A stretch of 64,000 nt of DNA from positions 57,592 to 121,591 of the forward strand of contig JBEVNO010000149.1 of the NCBI GenBank assembly GCA_040508085.1, written 5' to 3'. Under the pieces are notes generated by a model. The model was not told where the DNA came from and did not search any database. It saw nothing but the letters and a program-made list of their open reading frames with translations. A program made the translations under genes and the position numbers. The DNA is from ZC4RG30 sp040508085. GTDB taxonomy: Bacteria; Pseudomonadota; Gammaproteobacteria; Steroidobacterales; Steroidobacteraceae. Positions 8,119 to 15,459 of the stretch are shown in pieces (positions within the stretch are counted from its first letter, which is position 1; every line of letters begins with the position of its first letter).

Positions 8119-9492
8119 CTATAGCCAGCCATCCTGCTGCAAACCAGCCAATGTCTGATCGAGCGTCCGCCAGGCCTTTTCGACCAGCTCGTCGATCTGC
8201 GCCTTGGTGATCACCAGTGGTGGCGCGATGATCATGGTGTCGCGGGTGGCGCGCATCACCAGGCCATTCAGGATGGCATTGTCGCGGCAGCGTTCGCCCA
8301 CCTTGCCGCGCGGCTCGAACCAGGTGAGCGGCGATTTTGATTTCACCAGCTCCAGCGCGCCCAGCAGGCCCACGCCGCGCACTTCCCCCACCAGCGGGTG
8401 CGCGCCGAGCTCGGCCCAGCGCTGCTGCAGGTACGGGCCGGCGGTATCGCGGGCGTTCTCCACCAGGCGCTCGCGCTGGATGATCTCGAGATTGGCCAGC
8501 GCCACCGCGCAGCACACCGGGTGCGCCGAATAGGTGAAGCCGTGGTAGAACTCGCCGCCAGTGTCGATGAGCTTCCTGGCGACGCGCTCGCCGACCATGA
8601 CCCCGCCGATGGGGAGATAGCCGGAGGACAGCGCCTTGGCCACTGACATCAGGTCCGGCCGCGTGCCGTAATACTCGCAGCCGAACCACTGGCCGGTGCG
8701 GCCGAAACCGCAGATGACCTCGTCCGAGATCAGCAGGATGCCGTAGCGGTCGCAGATGCGCTGGATCTCCGGCCAGTATGTTTCCGGGGGAATGATCACG
8801 CCGCCCGAACCCTGGATGGGCTCACCAATGAAACCGGCAACGCGATCCGGGCCCAGTTCGAGGATCTTCTGTTCGAGCTCGCGCGCCGCCGCGAGCCCGA
8901 ACTCCTGCGGTGACAACCCACCGCCACGCTCGAACCAGTAGGGCTGGTTGATGTGGGCGAACCCGGGCAGCGGCACCGTGCCCTGCTCCTGCATCCATTT
9001 CATGCCGCCCAGGCTCACGCCGGCGATGGTGCTGCCGTGGTAGCCGTTCCAGCGGCCGATCAGGATGTTGCGCTCGGGCTGCCCTTCCAGCTGCCAGTAA
9101 CGCCGCGCCAGCCGGATGATGGTGTCGATGGATTCGCTGCCGGAGCCGGTGAAGAACACATGCTGGAACTGTGGCGGCGTGACTTCGGCGAGCTTGGCGG
9201 CCAGCTCGATCGCCGGCGGCGTCGAGCACTGGAAGAAACTGTTGTAGTAGGACAGCTGCTGGATCTGCCGCGAGGCGACGTCGGCAAGTTCCTTGCGGCC
9301 ATAGCCCACCGCCACGCACCACAGGCCGGACATGCCATCCAGCAGCTGGCGGCCTTCGGCGTCGTACAGATACACGCCTTCGGCACGGGTGATGACGCGC
9401 GTGCCACGCGCGCCAAGGCTCCTGGTATCGGTGAAGGGGTGCAGGAAATGCGCGGCATCCTGTTGCTGCCACTGGTTCAGCTGATCGCTCAT
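8119..9492 (-). CDS. spuC: Putrescine--pyruvate aminotransferase (SpuC type)
   Basis: A 457-residue class III PLP aminotransferase. LDGMSGLWCVAVGYGRKELA, SGSES (about 117-121) for phosphate binding, WNGYHGST, D257 in ISDEVICGFGRTG and the Schiff-base lysine K286 in MSVAKALSSGYLPIGG are all present. SpuC transfers the amino group of putrescine (also cadaverine or gamma-glutamylputrescine-like diamines) to pyruvate, giving 4-aminobutanal and alanine. It lies 12 bp downstream of puuA and upstream of potF. The setting supports putrescine over beta-alanine as substrate. Confidence 0.88.
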   Translation of the reverse strand: MSDQLNQWQQQDAAHFLHPFTDTRSLGARGTRVITRAEGVYLYDAEGRQLLDGMSGLWCVAVGYGRKELADVASRQIQQLSYYNSFFQCSTPPAIELAAKLAEVTPPQFQHVFFTGSGSESIDTIIRLARRYWQLEGQPERNILIGRWNGYHGSTIAGVSLGGMKWMQEQGTVPLPGFAHINQPYWFERGGGLSPQEFGLAAARELEQKILELGPDRVAGFIGEPIQGSGGVIIPPETYWPEIQRICDRYGILLISDEVICGFGRTGQWFGCEYYGTRPDLMSVAKALSSGYLPIGGVMVGERVARKLIDTGGEFYHGFTYSAHPVCCAVALANLEIIQRERLVENARDTAGPYLQQRWAELGAHPLVGEVRGVGLLGALELVKSKSPLTWFEPRGKVGERCRDNAILNGLVMRATRDTMIIAPPLVITKAQIDELVEKAWRTLDQTLAGLQQDGWL

Positions 9493-9504
9493 TGCGGCAT
9501 CCCG

Positions 9505-10845
9505 TCAGACGTTGAGCAGCAGGTGCTCACGCTCCCAGGAGCTGATCACCTGCAGGAAGACTTCGTGCTCGGCTTCCTTCACCAGCGTGAAGGCGTTGAC
9601 GAAGGGCTCGCCGAGGATCTGGATGAGCTCATCGCTCTCACGCAGGCGGCGCAGCGCAGCGTCGAGCGAGCGCGGCAGGCCGAAAGGCAGCTCGTGCGCA
9701 CTGCCGGTCACCGGTTCAGTGGGCTGCAGGTTGCCCACCATGCCCAGATAGCCGCAGGCCAGCGAAGCTGCGATGGCCAGATACGGATTCGCATCGGCGC
9801 CGGCGACGCGGTTTTCGACGCGCCGCGACTCCGGCGGCGACACCGGCACGCGCAGCCCCGCCGTGCGGTTGTCATAGCCCCACTGCACGTTGATCGGCGC
9901 CACCTGGGTGCGGGTGATGCGGCGGTATGAATTCACGTTCGGCGCGAACAGCGCCATCGCCGCCGGCAGGTATTTCTGCAGCCCGCCGATGTGGGCGAAG
10001 AACAGCTGCGAGGGCGTGCCGTCGGGATTGCTGAATACGTTCTTGCGCGTCTTCATGTCGATGACGCTCTGGTGCACGTGCATGGCGCTGCCCGGTTCGC
10101 GCGCATGCGGCTTGGCCATGAATGTGGTGTACATCTTGTGGCGCAGCGCGGCCTCGCGGGCCGTGCGCTTGAACAGGAAGGCCTGGTCGGCGAGGTCCAG
10201 CGGATCCCCGTGCAGCAGGTTGATCTCCATCTGCGCCGGGCCGTCCTCGTGGATCAGCGTGTCGATCTCGATGTCCTGGCGTTCGCAGAAGGCGTAGATG
10301 TCGTCGAACAGCGGATCGAACTCGTTCACCGCCGCGATGCTGTAGCTCTGCCGCCCCGGCTCGGCCCGACCCGAACGGCCCACCGGCGGCTTCAGCGGAT
10401 AATCCGCATCGACGTTGGGCTCGATCAGGTAGAACTCGAGCTCGGGGGCGACAACGGCCTCCCAGCCGCGCTTGGCATACAGCTCCAGCACGCCGCGCAG
10501 CACGTGGCGCGGCGCCATGGTCACGCGGCGACCGTCGGAGTAGAAGCAGTCGTGGATCACCTGCGCGGTGGGTTCGGCCGCCCACGGCACCTCGCGCACG
10601 GTGGCCGTATCCGGCTTCAGCACGATGTCGATCTCGGCCGGGCTCATCACGTCGCCGGTGTCGGCCGGGTAGTCGCCAGTCACCGTCTGCAGGAAGATGC
10701 TCTCCGGCAGCTTCATGCCTTCATCGGCGGTGAATTTCTGCGCCGGCATGATCTTGCCGCGCGCGATGCCCGCCATGTCCGGAATGATGGCTTCCACTTC
10801 GGTAATGCCGCGCTCGCGGAAGAATTGATGGATGTCGTTGGTCAT
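9505..10845 (-). CDS. puuA: Gamma-glutamylputrescine synthetase (PuuA/SpuI family)
   Basis: A 446-residue glutamine-synthetase-fold ligase. It joins the gamma-carboxyl of glutamate to an amine using ATP, the first step of the Puu pathway. The glutamate/metal segment APELEFYLIEP, EDGPAQMEINL, the ATP-site stretch SAMHVHQSV and NRVAGADANPYLAIAASLA are clear. The ATG at 10845 has AGGTGA 7 nt upstream; the frame stays open further upstream, but that region encodes PuuD in another frame. Four bases separate it from puuD. It is the first of two paralogues in the cluster. Confidence 0.88.
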   Translation of the reverse strand: MTNDIHQFFRERGITEVEAIIPDMAGIARGKIMPAQKFTADEGMKLPESIFLQTVTGDYPADTGDVMSPAEIDIVLKPDTATVREVPWAAEPTAQVIHDCFYSDGRRVTMAPRHVLRGVLELYAKRGWEAVVAPELEFYLIEPNVDADYPLKPPVGRSGRAEPGRQSYSIAAVNEFDPLFDDIYAFCERQDIEIDTLIHEDGPAQMEINLLHGDPLDLADQAFLFKRTAREAALRHKMYTTFMAKPHAREPGSAMHVHQSVIDMKTRKNVFSNPDGTPSQLFFAHIGGLQKYLPAAMALFAPNVNSYRRITRTQVAPINVQWGYDNRTAGLRVPVSPPESRRVENRVAGADANPYLAIAASLACGYLGMVGNLQPTEPVTGSAHELPFGLPRSLDAALRRLRESDELIQILGEPFVNAFTLVKEAEHEVFLQVISSWEREHLLLNV

Positions 10846-10849
10846 GAAA

Positions 10850-11614
10850 TCACCTGTCAGTATCCTGGACGGCGCGCTCGCGCGCGGCGTCGCCAAATGT
10901 CTGGAACAGCGCGGTGGAGAACGGGTTCTCCTGCGGCTTCCATTCCGGGTGCCATTGCACGGCCAGCGCAAAGCGGCGCGCGCCGGCAACCCGGAACGCC
11001 TCGACCACGCCATCGTCCGCGCGCGCCTCTTCGACCAGGCCCGCACCCAGCGTGCGCACGCCCTGGTGGTGCAGGGAGTTCACCGCGATGCGGCCGCGGC
11101 CGGCGATGCGTGCCAGCAGGCCGCCCGGGGTGAGGTTCACGTCATGCGCGGCCGCGTACTGCTGGTCGACCGGCTGGGTCGTGTCCTCATGATGCACATG
11201 GTGGCCGGGCACCTCGTGCACGTGCTGCCACAGCGTGCCGCCGAAGGCCACGTTGATCTCCTGGAATCCGCGGCAGATCCCCAGCACCGGCACGCCTGCG
11301 GCGATGGCACGCGGGATCAGCTTCAGCGTGGTGGCATCGCGCTCCGGGTCGTGCAAGGTGCCCGGCCGGCTGGCCTCGCCGCCGTAATGGTGGGGCTCGA
11401 CATTGGAGGGGCTGCCGGTGAACAGCAGTCCATCCAGTTCGCTCACCAGATCGAGCAGACCCAGTTCATCACCGAGCGAGGGAATGATCAGCGGCATCGT
11501 GCCGGCCACGCGCAGCAGCGCGGTGAGGTATTTCTCGCCGACCAGATGCGTGGGATGCGGCCCTATGATGCGCCGGTCGGCTGGGATTCCGATGACGGGA
11601 CGGCGGGCAGACAT
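10850..11614 (-). CDS. puuD: Gamma-glutamyl-GABA hydrolase (class I glutamine amidotransferase fold)
   Basis: A 254-residue PuuD-type hydrolase that frees GABA from gamma-glutamyl-GABA. The nucleophile C114 is in GICRGFQEINVAFGG, and the catalytic His/Glu pair are H222 and E224 in QWHPEW. The ATG at 11614 fits the usual family N-terminus (RRPVIGIPADRR); 22 more codons are open upstream but look non-coding. The ATG is preceded by GCCGCC rather than a Shine-Dalgarno. This is the first gene of the long leftward operon. Confidence 0.9.
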   Translation of the reverse strand: MSARRPVIGIPADRRIIGPHPTHLVGEKYLTALLRVAGTMPLIIPSLGDELGLLDLVSELDGLLFTGSPSNVEPHHYGGEASRPGTLHDPERDATTLKLIPRAIAAGVPVLGICRGFQEINVAFGGTLWQHVHEVPGHHVHHEDTTQPVDQQYAAAHDVNLTPGGLLARIAGRGRIAVNSLHHQGVRTLGAGLVEEARADDGVVEAFRVAGARRFALAVQWHPEWKPQENPFSTALFQTFGDAARERAVQDTDR

Positions 11615-11670
11615 GGCGGCAGGGGGCTGTTTAGAATCTTCTTGCGGCCCGCGAAAACCCGGGCCTTGGG

Positions 11671-11681
11671 ATTGGACCAAT
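11671..11681. promoter_or_regulatory. Palindrome in the divergent puuD/puuA2 control region
   Basis: ATTGGACCAAT is an 11 bp perfect dyad (one central base), followed by TTAGACCA, a second imperfect half. The pattern resembles operators of FCD-type GntR regulators (TTGGTNNNACCAA and TTGGATCCAA-like sites). It is roughly midway in the 152 bp gap between two polyamine operons, which is where a shared repressor would bind. No regulator gene is nearby, so the assignment is an inference. Confidence 0.42.
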
Positions 11682-11766
11682 TAGACCACAGGGCACCCCC
11701 TGCCCGCCCGGGAATCGCGCCGGAAAGCGCGTAACCGATGGATATTCCTGCAATTAAGTGGCCGCC

Positions 11767-13131
11767 ATGACTGACCAGCTCGACCAGTTTCTCGCCGCCC
11801 GCCCCGGGCTGCGCTTCATCGACCTGCTGCTGCATGACATCCACGGGGTGGACCGCGGCAAGCGGGTGGACGTGGGCAGCGCCCGCGGCGCATTCGCCAA
11901 CGGCCTGCTGCTGCCCGGCTCGCTGTTCGCGCTGGACGTGCCCGGGCACACCGTCGAAGCCACCGGCCTCGGCTTCGACGAAGGGGACGCTGACCGCCCC
12001 TGCCTGCCCATCGCCGGCACGCTGGTGGATGTGCCGTGGCTCGACCACGGCGTGGCACAGGCACAGCTGACCATGCACGAACGCAGCGGCGAGCCCTTCG
12101 TCTGCGACCCCAGGCACCTGCTGCGGCGGGTGCTGCGGCGTTTCGACGCGCTGGGCCTGACCCCGGTAGTGGCGGTGGAGCTGGAGTTCTACCTCATCGA
12201 CGCGGAACTTACGGCACAGGGCATGCCGCAGGCGCCCCGCTCGCCACTGACGGGCCGGCGCGAACACCGTACGCAGATCAATTCCATGATCGATCTCGAC
12301 GCTTATTCCAAGGTGCTGGCCGATATCGATTCGGCCTGCCGCGTGCAGCAGGTGCCCTCCACCACCGCGCTGGCCGAATACGGGCCCGGGCAGTTCGAGG
12401 TGAACCTGAGTCATGGCGATGACGCGCTGCGTGCCTGCGATGAGGCCGTGCGCTTCAAGCGCATCGTCAAATGCGTCGCCAGGCACCACGGCATGGACGC
12501 GACCTTCCTGCCCAAGCCCTACGAGGACATGGCGGGCAGCGGGCTGCATGTGCACGTGAGCCTGAACGACCATGGGGGCCGCAATGTATTCGCGGATGCC
12601 GAGCCCACCGGCAGCATCCGCATGCGCCATGCCGCTGCCGGTTTGCTCGCGACCATGGCCGAGGGCATGGCCGTGTTCGCGCCATTGGCGAATTCATGGC
12701 GGCGCTTCCGCTCGGCCGCCTATGTGCCGCTGACCGCGGACTGGTCGGGGAACAACCGTGGCGCCGCCCTGCGGGTGCCGGTCAGCGACGCCGCCAACCG
12801 CCGGCTCGAGCACCGTGTGGCTGGCGCCGACGCCAACCTGTACCTGGTCATGGCCTGGGTTCTCGGCGGCATTGCCAGAGGCCTCACGGAGCAGCGTGAA
12901 CCGCGCGCCCCGCTGGAAGGCAATGTGTACACCGGCAAGCTGCCGCTGGGCGAGCCACTGCCGCGTCACTGGGCCACGGCGGTGGATGCCTTCGAGGCGA
13001 GCCACTTCGGCCGCGAACTGCTGGGGCCGGAGCTGCACCGGCTGTATGCCACGGTAAAACGGCAGGAACTGGAAGACTTCAACCGGCTTGTCACTGCGCA
13101 GGAGTTCGCGCTCTACCTGCCGGCGCTGTGA
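11767..13131 (+). CDS. Second glutamine-synthetase-family gamma-glutamylpolyamine synthetase
   Basis: A 454-residue paralogue of the PuuA gene on the other strand. It has VAVELEFYLIDAEL, EYGPGQFEVNLSHGDDAL, SGLHVHVSL and HRVAGADANLYLVMAWVLGG, so the fold and metal/glutamate sites are intact. The N-terminus (FIDLLLHDIHGVDRGKRV) is clearly diverged from PuuA. A GTG at 11758 is an alternative start. The stop overlaps puuB by one base, so it likely makes the substrate of PuuB. It may prefer another amine (spermidine, cadaverine, monoamines); sequence alone does not tell. Confidence 0.83.
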   Translation: MTDQLDQFLAARPGLRFIDLLLHDIHGVDRGKRVDVGSARGAFANGLLLPGSLFALDVPGHTVEATGLGFDEGDADRPCLPIAGTLVDVPWLDHGVAQAQLTMHERSGEPFVCDPRHLLRRVLRRFDALGLTPVVAVELEFYLIDAELTAQGMPQAPRSPLTGRREHRTQINSMIDLDAYSKVLADIDSACRVQQVPSTTALAEYGPGQFEVNLSHGDDALRACDEAVRFKRIVKCVARHHGMDATFLPKPYEDMAGSGLHVHVSLNDHGGRNVFADAEPTGSIRMRHAAAGLLATMAEGMAVFAPLANSWRRFRSAAYVPLTADWSGNNRGAALRVPVSDAANRRLEHRVAGADANLYLVMAWVLGGIARGLTEQREPRAPLEGNVYTGKLPLGEPLPRHWATAVDAFEASHFGRELLGPELHRLYATVKRQELEDFNRLVTAQEFALYLPAL

Positions 13132-14411
13132 TGCAGGCGCTTTCGCAACAGCCCTGGTATTGGGCCTCGCTGCCCGAACTGCCGCAGCGCGCGGCACTGC
13201 AGGGCAGCGCCAGTTGCGACGTGGGCGTGGTCGGCGGCGGCATCGCGGGGCTGTCCGCTGCGCTGCACCTGGCGGCGCGCGGCTACCAGGTACGGCTGCT
13301 CGAGTCGGAGCGCGTGGGCTGGGGAGCCTCGGGACGAAGCGGCGCACAGGCGCTGTTCGGCGTCGCTGCCGGGCAGGACAAGCTTGATGCGCTGGTGGGC
13401 GCGGCCACGGCCCGGCGCATCTGGGACATGTCCCTCGAAGCCCTGCAGCTGCAACGCGAGCTGATCGCGCAGCACGCCATCGACTGCGACTACATTGCTG
13501 GACAGCTGCATGTGGCCATCAAGCCACGGCAGGCCGATGAATTGCGGCAATGGCACGACGACCTGCAGCGGCGCTACGAATACACCAGCGTGTCGCTGCT
13601 GGATCGCGCCGCCACCCGCGAACACGTCGCCAGTGAGCGCTACCTTGCGGGCCTGCACGACAGTAACAGCGGCCACCTGCAGCCGCTGAAGTTCGTGCGC
13701 GGTCTGGCGGCGGCGGCCGAGCGCGCCGGTGTGGTGATCCACGAAGCCAGCCGGGTGCTGCGCCACGAGCGCCGCGGCGGCGCGCTGCGGCTGGTCACCG
13801 GCGGTGGCGTGCTCAGCTGCAGGCAGATCGTGTTCGCGGGCAATGCTTGGCTGGGGGATACGGTGCCGGCGCTGCAGCGGCGCATCATGCCGGTGGGCAC
13901 TTACATCGTGGCCACAGAGCCGCTGGGGCACGCGACAGCGCGCGCGCTGCTGCCGCACAACGCCGCAGTGACCGACATCAACTGGGTGCTGGATTACTTC
14001 CGCCGCAGCGCCGACCATCGGCTGCTGTTCGGCGGGCGGGTGAGCTACTCCGGCCTCGACCCTTTCAACACAGCCGAGGCCACCCGCCAGCGCATGCTGA
14101 GGGTCTTTCCGCAGCTGCAATCCGCACGCATCGAGTACTCATGGGGTGGTTACGTGGATATCACGCTTAACCGTGCCCCGGACTTCGGCCGCCTGGAACC
14201 CGATGTCTACTACCTGCAGGGATTTTCCGGCCACGGCATCGCACTCACCGGCCTGGCCGGCAAGCTGGTGGCAGAGGCCATTGCCGGTGAGGCGGAACGC
14301 TTCGATGTGTTCAGCGGCATTCCGCATCGGGAATTCCCCGGCGGCACACTGCTGCGCCGCCCGGCGCTGGTGCTGGCGATGCTGTACTACCGCCTCAAGG
14401 ACCTGCTGTAG
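13131..14411 (+). CDS. puuB: Gamma-glutamylputrescine oxidase (FAD-dependent, PuuB/OrdL)
   Basis: A 426-residue DAO-type flavoprotein. The N-terminal dinucleotide site is DVGVVGGGIAGLSAALHLA (about 30-48) and the second FAD motif is WGASGRSGAQ. The C-terminus has the typical GFSGHGIALTGLAGKLVAEA. It oxidises gamma-glutamylputrescine to gamma-glutamyl-4-aminobutanal with release of ammonia and hydrogen peroxide. The ATG overlaps the stop of the preceding ligase gene (TGATG), so the two are co-translated. PuuC for the next step is encoded 6 kb away. Confidence 0.9.
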   Translation: MQALSQQPWYWASLPELPQRAALQGSASCDVGVVGGGIAGLSAALHLAARGYQVRLLESERVGWGASGRSGAQALFGVAAGQDKLDALVGAATARRIWDMSLEALQLQRELIAQHAIDCDYIAGQLHVAIKPRQADELRQWHDDLQRRYEYTSVSLLDRAATREHVASERYLAGLHDSNSGHLQPLKFVRGLAAAAERAGVVIHEASRVLRHERRGGALRLVTGGGVLSCRQIVFAGNAWLGDTVPALQRRIMPVGTYIVATEPLGHATARALLPHNAAVTDINWVLDYFRRSADHRLLFGGRVSYSGLDPFNTAEATRQRMLRVFPQLQSARIEYSWGGYVDITLNRAPDFGRLEPDVYYLQGFSGHGIALTGLAGKLVAEAIAGEAERFDVFSGIPHREFPGGTLLRRPALVLAMLYYRLKDLL

Positions 14412-14433
14412 GCGCCTTGAGGTACAAGGTGCC
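14411..14433 (+). other. Hairpin directly after puuB
   Basis: GGCGCCTT and AAGGTGCC pair over 8 bp with one G-U pair and a 7 nt loop, starting at the last base of the puuB stop codon. No T-run follows, so termination is only a possibility. Confidence 0.35.
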
Positions 14434-14494
14434 GGTCGGGCCTTGAAGCGATCCGCCTTACGCGCCACCCCTGGGATCTTCTGGCCATCACGGG

Positions 14495-15349
14495 CTAGCC
14501 GCGCCCCAGCACCTCGTTCAGCACCGCGGCGAGCCGCGCGGCAGCCAGCACGATGCGCTGTTCCGCCAATGCCCGTTGCGCCCCCAGATACACGCCATCC
14601 ATCGTGTGGCCGGGCGGGTAGAGACCCTGGGTGTCGATCAATGCGCAGGATTCTTCCGACCAGGACAGCGGCGTGCCCACCCTGCGTGCGCGGAGCCTGG
14701 GCACCTGCGGCGCCAGCTGCGCCGCGTACTGCTCGCGGGTGAGGCCGGGCGTCGCCAGGATGTAGAAATCCCATACCGAATGCAGGTTCGTGCCCATCAC
14801 GCCATCGGCGTAGTTCTTGCGCGAATACTCGGTGGGTTCGATGGCCGTGCGCAGACTCACCTGATACTTGTTGCCGCCCTCGTCGGCATGGTTGCTGTTG
14901 TGCAGCGGCTGGTGCACATCGCCGATGAAATGCACCAGGAACTTCAGCGCTTCCCGCCGCGTGGCCAGCGGTTGCCTGCGGTCGGCCAGGATGGCGCGCT
15001 GCTTCTCGATGGCGCCGACCACACAATTGCCGTCCGGGCAGTCGCGCGCCAACACCATGCGGCAGGTTCCCACCTTGGAATCCAGGTAATGCCAGGACGA
15101 GGTGGCACGCGCGCGTTCAGGGTCGCCCTTGTCGCGCAGCTCATCGGCCCAGCTGGCCACGCCCGCAAGCGTCGGATCGCCCTCGCCGGCCAGCAGCTGC
15201 GCCACCTGCGCGCGGGCTTCACGGTTCAGGTGCCGTGAGGCGAGATCCCCCACCAGCCAGTGGCCCATGCGCGACCAGGCCAGCGCGGGCGCCGGCACCG
15301 CGAGGGACAGCATCAATCCGGCAAACACCAGGCAGCGCAGTTTATTCAT
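14495..15349 (-). CDS. Secreted S1/P1-type nuclease
   Basis: A 284-residue zinc nuclease of the phospholipase C/P1 fold. A signal peptide runs to about residue 24 (ALA then W25). The mature N-terminal Trp is itself a zinc ligand in this family, and it is followed by the conserved WSRMGH. Other ligands are in the HYLDS segment, FLVHFIGDVHQPLHNSNHADEGGN and the later HSVWDF. These enzymes cut single-stranded DNA/RNA and act as 3'-nucleotidases in the periplasm or outside the cell. The gene stands alone. Role is probably nucleic-acid scavenging for phosphate or nucleosides. Confidence 0.9.
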   Translation of the reverse strand: MNKLRCLVFAGLMLSLAVPAPALAWSRMGHWLVGDLASRHLNREARAQVAQLLAGEGDPTLAGVASWADELRDKGDPERARATSSWHYLDSKVGTCRMVLARDCPDGNCVVGAIEKQRAILADRRQPLATRREALKFLVHFIGDVHQPLHNSNHADEGGNKYQVSLRTAIEPTEYSRKNYADGVMGTNLHSVWDFYILATPGLTREQYAAQLAPQVPRLRARRVGTPLSWSEESCALIDTQGLYPPGHTMDGVYLGAQRALAEQRIVLAAARLAAVLNEVLGRG

Positions 15350-15396
15350 GGCTCGACTGTACCCGCCGCGCATGACGGACGGAATTCGCCGCCAGC

Positions 15397-15428
15397 AAAA
15401 AGGCCCGCGGAGTTTCCCCCCGCGGGCC
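15397..15428 (-). terminator. Rho-independent terminator after iorB
   Basis: On the minus strand a perfect 9 bp stem, GGCCCGCGG with CCGCGGGCC (15420-15428 and 15402-15410), is followed by five T residues (15401-15397). It lies 32 bp past the iorB stop and also separates it from the nuclease gene. Confidence 0.88.
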
Positions 15429-15459
15429 CAGGCTGTTGCCAACATGCACAGGTTCGCGA

